In this document: positions 47,311 to 61,321 of the stretch, piece after piece
Position numbering within the stretch: position 1 is the first letter of the stretch
How the letters are laid out: each line of letters begins with the position of its first letter
Assembly (NCBI GenBank): GCA_029844215.1
Contig: CM056725.1
Span: forward strand, 31,898,485-31,962,484
Direction: 5' to 3'
Source of the DNA: Przewalskia tangutica
Lineage: Eukaryota; Streptophyta; Magnoliopsida; Solanales; Solanaceae
Length of the DNA: 64,000 nt
Notes under the pieces: model-generated
The model's database searches: none
Told to the model about the DNA's origin: nothing
Seen by the model: the letters and a program-made list of their open reading frames with translations, nothing else
Program-made: the position numbers and the translations under genes

Positions 47311-48711
47311 TGTCGCACCCCGAACCTCGGGCCCGTGACTGGTGCCCTACCTGGGCACCCTTCTACCTTAACAACTAAGCAAACTGCGGAATTTAAATAA
47401 CACCTCGTTTTTTTTTAAAACCAACGTACGTGCAAGGGCAAAGCCGACAAGGCTTCCATATAATATACATAATAAAAAAACACTACATTGTACACGAGTC
47501 CAATCCCACATATGAATACAGACCTCTAAGAGTTATACTGAACTATGACGGGACAAGGCCCCGCCGTAACCATAACTGTACAAAAGCCTGTACTGAAGGA
47601 TCTACACCAAAAAGATAAACTCACGAATGGATGGAGCTATCCAAAACTACGGCGGTCCTACACTGCAGATCACCAAACGGCGTACCTAAACTGCGGCATG
47701 AACGCAGCGGGGAGGTCGATGCGAAGAATGTACCAAGTAGGTGAAATGAAATCGTAATGAAATCATAACGATCTATACAAGCAGAGACATGTATGATAGC
47801 GAACTACGACACAATACATAAACAATCATATCAAGTCGTGACGCATGCCTCAAAGTCATTACTAAAATATAACCATGGGTCTCACGCCCATAATATCAAT
47901 CATGCGTGGAATCCTTCCTCACCGCGATCCATGATATAATATAACACCAATAGGCATACATGAACACCAAGTCCCACTGTGTCCTAAAAGCGTATGGGCA
48001 AGTAGGAAAACGAACCACGGATCCAACTCAGATTATAAACTGACGGGGCAAGTACGAAAGCCAACTACGGATCCAAGGCTATCAATCGACGGGGCAAGTA
48101 CAAAGCTAACTACGGATACAACTCCGTCACGAGATATGGCCGGGCAAGTGCGCAAGCTATCTACCTGAGTTCATCAACTAAAGCGTGCAATAGCACTGAC
48201 GGGGGCAAGTACGAAAGCCAACTACCAGAGCCATCTTGCGTCAGCCACCGACGGGGGCAAGTACGAAAGCTAACTACCAGAGCCATCCTGCGTCACTACT
48301 CCTCATGGAGGGCTAATACATCGAATAATAATATCCCACGTGGTCGCATGCCCCGGAATCCCACATCGTATAAGCATGACCATGGGGTAATACAAACAAA
48401 TCCGGGAATCTAACCCGTCTCCTGGTCACATGCCCCGGAATCCCACATCGTATAAGCATGTCCAAGGAGTAATACAAATAATGGAAGCATACCCGTGGAA
48501 TCCCACATCACTGTCGGTACGTCCAAGTAAACTTACAACAAGACAGCCGGCCCTCCAACCGAGAGTCGCGACAACGTAATAAAACATAATACTTGCACTC
48601 AAAAGCTATCACCAGCACACGTAGGCAAGTTCATAAAATTTTTAGACTTTTATTTTATAAACTCAAGGCACTTATAGAATAATTCTCAACTAAACAAGCC
48701 AAAGTACTTAT
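47311..48711 (-). repeat. LTR I, first part, minus strand
   Basis: Begins tgtcgcaccccgaacc, a variant of the tgtcacgacccg edge. It carries its own array at 47985-48300 and copies of catgccccggaatcccacat at 48345-48500. It is broken at 48711 by LTR H with flank cttat. A diverged subfamily of the same LTR type. Confidence 0.8.
47985..48300 (-). repeat. ~50-bp tandem array in LTR I, about 6 units
   Basis: Units of cgggggcaagtacgaaagcc followed by aactac-gga or aactaccagagccatc. They vary in length, and the last two are nearly identical. The unit is not seen in the other LTRs of the window. Confidence 0.8.
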
Positions 48712-49228
48712 TGTCACGACCCGAACCCGGGCCCGTGACTGGTGCCTTACCCCGGGCACCCTAGTGATACAACATCAGAGTAATCAGCGGAACATAAAAC
48801 AAGACATGAAAATATTATGAAGTAAGAAACAATAATCGGAGAAAACTTGTCTTACGGCATATATAAGAATCAATTTTAAAACCGAACAGTTACATCCCAT
48901 TACAACTCTGCCCACAACAGTACTACAGACCTCTAAGAATGATACGACAACAATGGCGGGACAGGGCCCCGCCATACCCCTGAATGTAAATACCTACAAC
49001 GACAGGGGACTATACCACTGATAAGCCTCCGGAGAAACGGAGCTTCCCATACGCTGAACTGTGACCCCGAGAACTAGGATCAACGACTGGTGTACCTCAA
49101 CCTGCGGCATGAACGCATCCCCCCGAAGGAGGTCAGTACAACAGGTACCAAGTATGTGAAACTGAAAATACTGTAAATGAAATCATAATAGTCTATAAGC
49201 AGGAGACATGTATGATAACCAAACTACA
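48712..49228 (-). repeat. LTR H, first part, minus strand
   Basis: Begins tgtcacgacccgaacccggg and matches the outer 0.5 kb of the solo LTR and the G LTRs. It is broken after aaaccaaactaca by element G and resumes at 58842. Confidence 0.85.
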
Positions 49229-52200
49229 TGTCACGACCTGCCCGGCCCGTGGATCGTGCCTTACCCGGCACCCCAAAGAGTCATACATCGAGTAATCGTG
49301 GAAAATAAAATAACCAAGATAAGAATCAAGATAAATTGAGACACGATATACGAAGAAAGTTGCCTTTCGCATAAATAATAATAACAACTCTTTCAAAATG
49401 AGCAGTTTAATCCTTTCTTTACAACCCCGCCCACAACAAGATTCTGCACTTACGAATGATATGATAACAACGACGGACAGGCCCGCCATACCACGAATGT
49501 AAGCACCCACAACAACAGGGACTATACCAAGATAAGCCTCCGAGGAACGAGCTTCCCAAACGCTGAATGTGACCCTAAGAGCGAGGATCAACGATCGTGT
49601 ACCTTTACTGCAGATGAACGCAGCGGGCAAGGAGGTCAAGATAACAAAAATTTAGTATGTGAAATCAAAATATCAGAAATGAAATCATAGTAGTCTATAT
49701 AAAGCGAGACATGTATGATAACCAAACTACGCTCACAATAAATAAGCGATATATCAAGTCGTGACTCACGCCTCAAAGTCATCACTCAAATATAAACACG
49801 GGTCTCATGCCCACAACATCAATCATGCCCGTGGAATACCTTCCTCACTGCCGGCAGTCAATGATAGAAAAGCACCAAGGAATACACATGAACAACAAGT
49901 CCCACCTGTGTCCAAATAAAACAAAGACAGGTAAGCACGAAGGCATAGCCGACTACTAACACCTACAAGACTAACAAGGTCATAAATCAGATCATGATAT
50001 CTGTCTGACCGCCACATGATCAAAGCCGGTCGCCGCGCAATATCAAATGTGCGCGTCTAGCCCTGGAACTCCCCGCAGCTCCGCATAGGCCAATCTCATA
50101 GGCCCGCATGAGGTATAACCCCGCATCGAGGGTAGCTACTCCCCGGCATCGTCCTGGACTCGCAGTCCGCATGGCCACATGCATCGCATGACCATAAAGG
50201 CCGCACACTAACACGAACTCGTAGCTCCGCATAGGCCCCGGACCCGCATGAGGTATTCTCGAATCATGGTCCTGCATCACCGAGTCTACCCCAGACGGAG
50301 GCAGCTTAACCCCGAACACGCGGAGTGGTATAAATACCAACATAACGCTTTATCGCTTAACCAACATAAGCACAATCGAGGGAAAACCCTTTTACACAAA
50401 CATCACAGAATACTAACACACGTGGCATCCTAATATGATTACTTATCCAATTAACACGAAGGTATTACAAGGCTATCACAAACCAACACAATCAAGTTAT
50501 ACACACAAGGTACTTCCTACTATAAGTCAACATGTTCGGGTTGCTATCCCCAAAGTACTCCATACATTAACTTTTTAAAAGATACGTTACTTTCACAAAA
50601 GTCACACAATACCCGCAGTATATGAAAAGAGAGTGATTATCTTTTGAAGTAAATCAAAACACTTATCTTTGTACAATCAAGTAACAACATTATTATCCAA
50701 ACGTCCAAGTTTGCCTAATTTCAAATGTTCACGTTTCTTATTTTAGAAAGGTTTCGTAGTTCATAGTCTTACCCATTTAAGAATATAATTCTCTTTTAAA
50801 CCATCTGAGAAACATAAGCCTTATATGTGAGTAGGATATTCTTGTTTATAACAATCTTATTACAGCAGCCATGATCTAGGAAATATCATTTTGTCTCATC
50901 TTAGCTTCTATGCAGATGGAAGTTTATAATGATTTAAATAATACTAAATCTGTAAAATCATTTCCTTTTATTAACGCTGCAGTGGTTTGTCGATACACAT
51001 TCTGATTTCCGAAATCAGTAAAACATTCTTAAGCCGTTATACCTAACTTTCCATAAAGCTAGTATAACTCTTAAGTTTTCAAAAAAACAAGTATTACTCC
51101 TTCTTTCAAAATGATTCAGAAATCTTTTGAAATACTTCAAGTTCTTTATTAACACATAACAAGCCAGTTATAGTTCAAATCAGTTACCTTTTAAAAACCA
51201 CAAGTATTTCTTACCAACATAAAGCTGTTATAACCAACTTCCCATAAAGCCGTTATAACACTTTATGTTTTAAACCAATCAAATACATTTAGCACATGTA
51301 CGTCTACCGTACTACATAGTTCACACATATCATGCTAGAAGAGATAGGAAGAGGTTCACATACCTCGCGACGAGTATCGACTAATAGCAAAACGCTCCAA
51401 GTACTTCCAACTGTCGGCTACTACTTAAGCCAAGTAGATCGCGCCATACGTAGTACTTCAACCTATAAGGCCACAAGGCGCTTATTAACATTTAGATCCC
51501 TTCGTAGAACATTCTACGTAAAATTCGCAAAGACTCTCCCGCAACAAACAGCGTAAATCTCCTCCTCTAACGGGGCCGGCTACCAAGCCAACCGTGGGGT
51601 TATACGCTTAATCCGACGCACAATTCTACCTCACGTAAAAGCTACACAAGTTCATCTGAATACACCCCATGTAAATACAGCTCAAGATTTCTTTCGAAAA
51701 GGTTTCTTATTATTCAGGCTTAAGTCAAAAGACATTGCCGACAACAACGTTCAGTTCTATACATAGTATACTTCAACTAAATAGTCTAACAATCATGTAA
51801 TCTCCAATTACAATAGAGGGACAAGATATTTACCTCGATAAGCCCATAATTATCCGAGTTTAAATGTCGATCCTGAGCAAGGTTTAGCTCCTACTCCGTG
51901 CGCTCCGACCCGCTCCAAACAACCCTTAGAAGTTCTAACCAACTTCTACTTATAACTTCAACTACGGGTGAAGATTTACTTATGGTTTGGTTTTGTGACT
52001 GACGGGAAGTATAATAGTATAACTGTGCTTTTTGTAAAGGTATAACCTTAGAATACTACAAGGTATATGGCTAAGGTAATTTGGGCATTATAACAATACT
52101 TTTGAGAGTATTTCTACCAAGAGGGGGGTGTTTTATACGAGACAACTAGGCTGTGTGGGGAGTACCCCACGGCCACACTACGATGAGGGGGGGAGGGCTC

Positions 52201-52762
52201 TCGGCCAAGGGGGAGGGGGATGGTGTTGGACGAGAACACTATAAAGAGAGGGGGAGGATTTTTAACACTTAGAAATGATTTTTGGATGAAGAATTTCATC
52301 AACAAAGGGGGGTATTTATAGGTCAAGAAATGGCCAACCAATGGCCAAGATTCTTCCAAGTGTTAGGCAAGTGTAAGGTGTAGATTAAGCCATGTGTTGT
52401 GTGGGTCCCACTTGGTCATCAACCACACAAATATCCTACCAAACATTAACCAAATGTTTTAGGCAACAAAAATGCCAAAAATGTGCCCAACAATTCCCTT
52501 AGGTGCCGTCCACTTGCTTCCAATGTGAGGGTGACACATGTCACCCTCCCGTTGGTCCAAAATGTTTCGTCTCTCGGAAAAATCCGCAAAAATTAGAAAT
52601 GACATAGCCGGAATTTTCCCTACGAAAGTCGTGGAAAACGCTTTAAAAAAATGACTCTAACCGGGTGTTGTGAACAAAGTTAAATCGGCCAAGCCTAATT
52701 AAAAGTTTCAAATTTTCTACGTACGTCCTTACGTACATACTCTGGAAATACGGGGTATAACA
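49229..52762 (-). repeat. Element G 3' LTR
   Basis: 3.53 kb from tgtcacgacctg to ggtataaca. Conserved block at 50864-50940, inverted gcatgaggtat array at 50040-50300, TATA box (minus strand) at 52311-52322. Confidence 0.92.
52311..52322 (-). promoter_or_regulatory. TATA box of G 3' LTR
   Basis: Minus strand cctataaatacc, same offset as in the other LTR at 58409-58420. Confidence 0.6.
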
Positions 52763-54433
52763 TTCTCCCCTCCTTAGAAACATTTGTCCCGAATGTTCCT
52801 TCTAAGTCTCAAAACAAGCGTGGCGCCAAAGATAGTCTTCACTACTATACTTACGAAACAATCCCGCCACAATGGCCACGTAAACAACTTGCGCAAATAC
52901 TTCCATCCAAGTCCACGAGGAAACACCTCCAATATCACCACAAAACCTTCTCCGGGCTAAAATATACTTCCTTCAGACCTTCTTTTACCAAAGAAATGAT
53001 CACATCTATGCTCGCCATACATGCTCGCTTCTCCTTTACTCGCCGTGATACCACTTTTGTCACTTTGCCGCGAGGTTCTAGTGTCACTCCGCGACCTAAC
53101 AAATGGTACCGTCGCACGCGATCCCCGAGGTCGCCATACCTCGAACTCTTACCACATTCGATATCGCTTCAATTTCCAAAACTCGGTTACTATCTCTAAC
53201 GTGGTCATTATTAATCGGGAACACTGATGGGTCTCCGATACTTTCCGAACATATCAATACGAAAGACCGGACGTATCGCTTCCTAAGTCGGACGGCAAAG
53301 CTAACCTATAGGCAACCCGCCTATCTCCTTCACATGAACTCAAAAGGCCCAAAGTAACTCGCTAAGTTCCTCTGTTCCAAAACCCGCCACACCCTAACCG
53401 GGTGGTACTTTCAAGAAGACCGTCAACTGAACTCTAAGCGCCGTCGCCGATTATTCGCACGATTTCTCCGAGCCGCCAAAACCTTCCTAGACAACTTCCC
53501 TATCCACGGTCACCGGAACAAGCTCAACCAACTATCTCGCACCTTGCCAACATCGAACCAATCGACCAAGAACTTACACTTCCGCCCTACAAGGCTTCAA
53601 AAGACGACATCCGAACATTGAAATGGTAGCTTAAACACTACCTCCACAGAGACAACAATCCCCACAACTATCCTCAAATCCATACACCGCCCGAGGCGGA
53701 TGCGATTCTGAGACTCCCGAGTTCCTAACCCCGCTCGTAAAACTTTTAGAAAACGAAAATAGCCACCACCGGGCTTCACTTCGCCATAAGGTGAAGGTAG
53801 GCACCCTGCAGCATTACCACCTTTCTGATATAAACCACACTGCTGAGCAGTCTGTTTTTTCTATTAGACAAGAAGGCTGACCTCCTCGGACCGACTAATG
53901 GTCGAAAGCATCCACGAGTCCGTGACACGTTAACTAAACTTGGGCCTAACACCCTCGTGACTCTATCACAAGGCGACCACCAAAACTGACCCCACCACCA
54001 TACATGCCGCTGGTTGACCCGCAACGTGGCCTCAACCCGACCCGAACGCGCGAAAACGCTAGCTCCTCAAGGAAAACTCTCACTAACCACGTTAAAACCT
54101 AGCGGTCTTCTTAGCTCAACTACCCTCTTTCATACCACACTACTCGTGACTTATCCCATAAACATAGTTCACGTGCACCATGCACTCCTATAAGTGGTCA
54201 AACATAACACTACACCTTCGCCTGCGATGGCCTTACCTCTAAGGTCTCTACGTATAACACTCTAAGGCTCACACCTTCTCTATCCCCAAATCCTACTTGG
54301 TTAACTAACCAAGATTTCTAATCACAATAAACACGCATGTTATCCGAACATAACACTTAAGGTATACTCACCTTATCATACATACCGATCTCTAAGGATA
54401 TATCTATATTCATCGTTTCACTCCCTTAGTCGT
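52763..54433 (-). other. Element G non-coding 3' interior with polypurine tract
   Basis: Polypurine tract (as ttctcccctccttag) at 52763-52777, then an imperfect inverted repeat, aacatttg/cgaatgtt, at 52779-52797. The longest such interior in the window (1.7 kb). Parts match M and N, for example the segment near 53940 with gggcctaacaccctcgtga. No frame with a recognisable domain; short frames on both strands are by chance. Confidence 0.7.
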
Positions 54434-55153
54434 CTAATCAAATCGCCTCGTAGGCGATAGCTAGGGAAGATGATTTAACTACCCACCGATCCTCGAGGCT
54501 AAGTCCTCCTACTAGACACTCTCGACATCGACTCGACGGTCGAGGTACAACAAGTACCAAAGACGACATTCCCGGGATGACGTCATTACATCGTGAACCG
54601 GAAGATCCGAGCTCACCAACTCCTGCATACCCCGAACGTCCTGAAATTCGTGGAGGACCTCTCTGCACTGGAGGATGTGCAAATCTAATCCGCTGGTGAG
54701 GTGACTCGCCTCGAAAGTTACTAAAGGACCTTGCTACTCGCCCTTCTTCGCCGCCCTTCGTTAACCCGCCGATCTCTACGCTTTCTCGCCGCGCATAAGC
54801 CCGCATACGTGCCATGCTCAAGCCTAATCAAGAACTTACTTGCACAACCTTCTCGTTGATATTCATCAAGACTCGCAGACATCCAGATACTCTCGGTAGT
54901 TAAATCCATAGTTAGTAATGGTCGTCTCCTTGAAATTTATATTCTGCTCCCGCCGTGGAATCGGCGTTCAAATATCATGGCCGCAGAGGAATCGCCGCCG
55001 CCGTGCAAACTCTTGGGGCTAGCGACGCCGCAGAACTCCCGAATGAAGCACCACCCAAGGTGATAATTGGGCTGTGCCCACGTAACCCTCTCAGACTTAC
55101 TCGCAGCCTCCCGGCCGCTTTGCCCTCCTGGGCGGGTTGCCTACGCGAGGCAT
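54434..55153 (-). pseudogene. Element G gag remnant
   Basis: The start at 55153 reads MPRVGNPPRRAKRPGG, a basic gag N-terminus, and then stops. A longer open piece at 54821-54438 is rich in Arg, Ser and Gly, as expected for the linker before the nucleocapsid. Within it RCNDVIPG is probably a shifted zinc knuckle, since the bases tgtaatgac-gtcatcccggg would read Cys-x2-Cys-His with one added T. The end cta (TAG, 54434-54436) is the same as in M, N and E. Part of the capsid region is missing relative to N. Confidence 0.7.
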
Positions 55154-55342
55154 AACGGTAAGGGAAAGAAATACGTTAGAGGTCCAACTTACAACGCAGC
55201 CTCTAAGGCACAATCTCGTGAGTGAAGAAATAGAAACCAATCCTAAATATCCTATAGCCTCCTCGATTATTGATGTGGTGCACAACACACCGATAATCAA
55301 GACTTCATCGATACGGCCTCAGACACTTTCCGAGGATTAATC

Positions 55343-55354
55343 GCTTCGATACCA
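55343..55354 (-). other. Element G primer binding site, altered
   Basis: gcttcgatacca corresponds to gctctgatacca with CTCTG changed to CTTCG, four bases from the LTR edge. Confidence 0.8.
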
Positions 55355-55358
55355 CTTT

Positions 55359-58300
55359 TGTCACGACTGCCCGGCCCGTGGATCGTGCCTTACCCGCACC
55401 CCAAAGAGTCATACATCGAGTAATCGTGAAAATAAAATAACCAAGATAAGAATCGTGATAAATTGAGACACGTATATCCGAAGAAAGTTGCCTTTCGGCA
55501 TAAATAATAATAACAACTCTTTCAAAATGAACAGCTTTAACTTTTCTTTACAACCCCGCCCACAACAAGCATGCACTTACGAATGATATGACAACAACGA
55601 CGGACAGTGGTTCGCCATACCCCGAATGTAAGCACCTACAACAACAGTGGACTATACCAAGATAAGCCTCCGAGGAACGGAGCTTCCCAAACGCCGAATC
55701 GGACTCCTAAGAGCGAGGATCAACGATCGTGTACCTTTTACTCGCGGCATGAACGCACTTCAAGGAGGTCGATAACAAAAATTTAGAGTATGTGAAATCA
55801 AAATATCAGAATGAAATCATAGTAGTCTATATAAAGCGGAGACATGTATGATAACCAAACTACGCTCACAATAAATAAGCAAATATATCAAGTCGTGACT
55901 CACGCCTCAAAGTCATCACTCAAATATAAACACGGGTCTCACGCCCACAACATCAATCATGCCCGCGAATACCTTCCTCACCGCGGCACCAATGATAGAA
56001 AAGCACTAAGGAATACACATGAACAAAGCAGTCCCACTGTGTCCAAATAAAACAAGACAGGTAAGTACGAAGGCATAGCCGACTACTAACACCTACGATT
56101 ACAAGGTCATAAATCAGATCATGATATCCGCCTGCACCGTCACAGGACCAAAGCTGGTCGCTCGCCCGCAATATCAAATGTGCGCGTCTAGCCCTGGAAC
56201 TCCCCGCAGCTCCGCATAGGCCAATCTCATAGGCCCGCATGAGGTATAACCCCGCATCGAGGGTAGCTACTCCCCGGCATCGTCCTGGACTCGCAGTCCG
56301 CATGGCCACATAGACCGCATGACCATAAAGGCCGCACACTAACTCGAACTCGTAGCTCAAGATAGGCCCCGGACCCGCATGAGGTATTCTCGAATCACGG
56401 TCCTGCATCACCGAGTCTACCCCCGATCGGAGGCGCCTTAACCCCGAACACGCGAGTGGTATAAATACCAACATAATGGCTTTATCGCTTAACCAACATA
56501 AGCACAATCAAGGGAAAACCCTTTTACACAAACATCACGTATCACTAACACACGTAGCATCCTAATATGATTACTTATCCAATTAACACGAAGGTATTAC
56601 AAGGCTATCACAAACCAACACAATCAAGTTATACACACAAGGTACTTCCTACTATAAGTCAACATGTTCGGGTTGCTATCCCCAAAGTACTCCATACATT
56701 AACTTTTTAAAAGATACGTTACTTTCACAAAAGTCACACAATACCCGCAGTATATGAATAGAGATTGTTTATCTTTTGAAGTAAATCACAACTGTTATCT
56801 TTGTACAATCAAGTAACAACATTATTATCCAAACGCCCAAGTTTGCCTAATTTCAAATGTTCACGCTTTCTTATTTTAGAAAGGTTTCAGAGTTCATAGT
56901 CTTACCCATTTAAGAATATAATTCTCTTTTAAACCATCCGAGAAACATAAGCCTTATATGAGTAGGATATTCTTGTTTATAACAATCTTATTACAAAGAT
57001 CCATGATCTAGGAAATATCATTTTGTCTCATCTTAGCTTCTATGCAGATGGAAGTTTCTACCGATTTTAATAATACTAAATCACAAAACATTTCCTTTTA
57101 TTAACGCCGCAGTTGGTTTGTCGATACACATTCCGATTCAAATCAAGAAACATTCTTAAGCCGTTATACCTAACTTTCCATAAAGCTAGTATAACTCTTA
57201 AGTTTTCAAAAAAACAAGTATTACTCCTTCTTTCAAAATGATTCGTAAATCTTTGAAATACTTCAAGTTCTTTATTAACACATAACAAGCCGCTTATAGT
57301 TCAAATCGCTTACCTTTAAAACCACAAGTATTTCTTACCAACATAAAGTCGTTATAACCAACTTCCCATAAAGTCGTTATAACACTTTATGTTTTAAACC
57401 AATCAAATACATTTAGCACATGACGCTCATCGTACTACATAGTTCACACATATGATGCTATAAGAGATAGGAAGAGGTTCACATACCTCGCGACGAGTAT
57501 CGACTAATAGCAAAACGCTCAAGTACTTCCAACCGCTTACTCCTAAGCCAAGTAGATCGCGCCATACGTAGTACTTCAACCTATAAGGCCACAAGGCGCT
57601 TATTAACATTTAGATCCCTTCAGAGAACATTCTACGTAAAAATTCGCAAAGACTCTCCCCGCAACAACAGAAATCTCCTCCTCTAACTGGCCGCTACCAA
57701 GCCAACCGCGGGGTTATACGCTTAATCCGACGCACAATTCTACCTCACGTAAAAGCTACACAAGTCTCATGTAATACACCTATGTAAATACAATTCAAGA
57801 CTTTCTTTCAAAAGGTTTCTTATTATTCAGCTTAAGTCAAAAGACATTGCGACAACAACGCTCGATTCTATACATAGTATACTTCAACTAAATAGTCTAA
57901 CAATCATGTAATCTCCAATTACAATAGAGGACAAGATATTTACCTCGATAAGCCCATAATTATCCGAGTTTAAATGTCGATCCCGAGCAAGGTTTAGCTC
58001 CTACTCAAGGCCCGACCCGCCTCCAAACAACCCTTAGAAGTTCTAACCAACTTCTACTTATAACTTCAACTACGGGTGAAGATTTACTTATGGTTCGGTT
58101 TTGTGACTGACTGGAAGTATAATAGTATCACTGGTCTTTTTGTATAGGTATAAACTTATAATACTACAAGGTATATGGCTAAGGTAATTTGGGCATTATA
58201 ACAATACTTTTGAGAGTATTTCTACCAAGAGGGGTGTTTTATACGAGACAACTAGGCTAGTGGTGAGTACCCCGCCACACTACTGTGAGTGGGGGAGGGC

Positions 58301-58841
58301 TCTCGCCAAGGGGGAGGGGATGGTGTTGGACGAGAACACTAAAAGAGAGGGGAGGATTTTTAACACTTAGAAATGATTTTTGGATGAAGAATTTCATCAA
58401 CAAAGTGGGTATTTATAGGTCAAGAAATGGCCAACCAATGGCCAAGATTCTTCCAAGTGTTAGGCAAGTGTAAGGTGTAGATTAAGCCATGTGTTGTGTG
58501 GGTCCCACTTGGTCATCAACCACACAAATATCCTACCAAACATTGACCAAATGTTTTAGGCAACAAAATGCCAAAAACGTGCCCAACAATTCCCTTAGGT
58601 ACCGCCCACTTGCTTCAATGTGAGGTGACACATGCCACCCTCCGTTGGTCCAAAATGTTTCGGCCGATCGGAAAATCCGCAAAAATTAGAAATGACATAG
58701 CCGAATTTTCCCTACGAAAGTGTGAAAACGCTTAAAAAAACGACTTAACCGTGTTGTGAACAAAGTTAAATCGCCAAGCCTAATTAAAAGTTTCAAATTT
58801 TCTACGCACGCCCCACGCATATACCGAAATACGGTATAACA
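55359..58841 (-). repeat. Element G 5' LTR
   Basis: 3.48 kb, aligning with 49229-52762. Conserved block at 56996-57075, inverted gcatgaggtat array at 56160-56420, TATA box (minus strand) at 58409-58420. The outer edge atacggtataaca has lost bases from the usual tacggggtataaca. Confidence 0.92.
58409..58420 (-). promoter_or_regulatory. TATA box of G 5' LTR
   Basis: Minus strand cctataaataccc; as part of the 5' LTR this would start the element transcript. Confidence 0.6.
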
Positions 58842-61321
58842 CTACGATCACAATAAATAGGCAATATATGTCAAGTCGTGACTCACGCCAAAGTCATCAC
58901 TCAAATGTAACTATGGGTCTCACGCCCATAACATCAATCATGCCCGTGGAATACCTTCCTCACTGCCGGCAGTTTATGATATAAAAGCACCAAGAACTAC
59001 ATATGAACACCAGGTCCCACATGTGTCCTAATAAAACGATGCGGTAGGCACGAAGGCATAACCGACTACTAACACCTACGATTAATAGGGTCATAAATCG
59101 TATCATGATATCTGCTTGCACCGGCCACATGATCAACCGTCACTGCGCCGCAAAGATCAAATGCGCGTCTAGCCTCGAACTCCGTAGCTCGCATAAAGCC
59201 AACCTCATAGGCCCGCATGAGGTATTCTCGCATCGAGGGTAGCTACTCCCAAGATCGCCCCGACTCGCATCCGCATGGCCACAAAGACCGCATGACCATA
59301 AAGGCCGCAAACTAACACGAACTCGTAGCTCGCGATAGGTCCTCAGACCGCATGAGGTATTCTCGAATCATGGTCCTGCATCACCGAGTCTACCCCGCAT
59401 CGGAGGCGCAACCTCCGAGACAAGTCAAGGTGAGTGGTACAATACCAACATAACTGGTGAGAGTCAAACAACTTTAAGCGCAATGAGGAAAACCCCTTTA
59501 CACGAACATCACAGATACTAACACACGTAGCATCCTAGCATGTTTACTTATTAAATCAACAAGAAAGTATTACAAGGCTATCACAAACCAACACAACCAA
59601 GTTATACACACAAGGTACATTCGATATATGATTAACAAGATCGGTATCTAATCCCAAAGTACTTCATACATTATCTTTTAAAAGATACGTTACGTTTACA
59701 AAGTCACACAATACCCGTAGTATATGAAAAATAAAGTGATTATCTTTGAAGTAAATCAAAACACTTACCTTTGTAAAATCAAGTAACAACATTATTTTCC
59801 AAACGTCCAAGTTTGCCTAATTTCAAATGTTCACGGTTCTTATTTTAGAAAGGTTTCGTAGTTCATAGTCTTATTCATTTGAGGATATAATTCTCTTTTA
59901 AACCATCTGAGAAAACATAAGCCTTATATGTGAGTAGGATATTCTTGTTTATAACAATCTTATTACAGCAGCCATGATCTAGGAAATATCATTTTGTCTC
60001 ATCTTAGCTTCTATGCAGATGGAAGTTTCTACCGGTTTTAATAATGCTTAATCACAAAATATTTCCTTTATTAACGCCGCAGATGGTTTGTCGATACACA
60101 TTCGATTTCCAAATCAAGAAAACATTCTTAAGCCGTTATACCTAACTTCCCATAAAGCTAGTATAACTCTTAAGTTTTCAAAGACCCAATATTACTTCTT
60201 CCTTCAAAATGATTCAAAAATCTTTTGAAATACTTCAAGTTCTTATTATTACGTAACTTGACCCGCTTATAGTTCAAATCGGCCATCTTTTTAAAAACCA
60301 CAAGTATTTTCTTACCTACATAAAGTTGTTATAACCAACTTCCCATAAAGCCGTTATAACACTTTATGTTTTAGACCAATCAAATACATTTAACAGTGCA
60401 CGTCTATCGTACTACATAGTTACACATATATCTTGCTAGAAGAGATAGGAAGAGGTTCACATACCTCGCGACGAGTATCGACTAATAGCAAAACGCTCCA
60501 AGTACTTCCAACCGTCGGCTACTCCTCAAGCCAAGTAGATCGCGCCACACGCAGTACTTCAACCTATAAGGCCACAAGGCGCTTATTAACATTTAGGTCT
60601 CTTCGTAGAACATTCTACGTAAAATTCAAGAAGACTCTCCCGCAATGTCAGAAATCTCCTCCTCTATCTGGGGCCGCTACCAAGCCAAACAGGGTTATAC
60701 GCCTAATCCGGATGCACAATTCTACCTCACGTAAAAACTACACAAGTCTCATCAGAATACACTATGTAATTACTGCCAAGATTTCTTCTTTACATTCAGC
60801 TTAAGTCGCAAGACATTGCCGTAAGTATTATTCAAAGCTTAAGTCCAAAGACATTGCCGATAACAACGTTCGATTCTATATATAGTATACTTCAACTATA
60901 TAGTCTAACAATCATGTAATTTCCAATTACAATAGAGGACAAGATATTTACCTCGATAAGCCCATAATTATCCTAGTTTAAAGTCGCTCCTGAGCAACGT
61001 TTAGCTCCAACTCCATGCGCTCCAACCCGCTCCGAACCACCCTTAGAAGTTCTAACCCACTTCTACTTAATACTCCAACTATAAATGGAGATTTTCCTTA
61101 GGGTTCGTTTTTGTATCGACGGAAGTATAATAGTATAACTGGGCTTTGTATAGGTATAACCTTAGAATACTACAAGGTATACGGCTAAGGTAATTTGGGC
61201 ATTATAACAATACTTTTGAGAGTATTTCTACCAAGAGTGGTATACCGCCTACTACCCCACTCAGGGGACTCTCGCCATGTGGGGAAAGAACTCTCGCCAC
61301 AAGGCCTTCCCAAAGGGAGGG
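58842..61321 (-). repeat. LTR H, second part, minus strand
   Basis: Continues from 49228 at ctacgatcacaataaatag. The conserved block is at 59966-60040 and the inverted gcatgaggtat array at 59160-59420. It stops inside the region that precedes the TATA box in relatives, at 61321, where element K begins with left flank gaggg. The frame at 60433-60804 matches 51332-51556 in the G LTR and is LTR sequence. Confidence 0.85.

Larger units (their letters stand above)
49229..58841 (-). mobile_element. Element G: complete pol-less gypsy element inside LTR H
   Basis: Minus-strand element from 58841 to 49229: 5' LTR 58841-55359, primer site near 55343-55354, gag remnant 55153-54434, non-coding interior, polypurine tract at 52763-52776 and 3' LTR 49229-52762. 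The target duplication is ctaca (49224-49228) and ctacg (58842-58846), differing by one G-to-A change at a CpG. The interior of 2.6 kb has no protease, RT or integrase. Confidence 0.92.

Noticed and set aside
52763..54433. Hidden accessory gene in the longer interior of G
   Set aside because: No frame above about 85 codons and no recognisable motif on either strand; parts align with the non-coding interiors of M and N.
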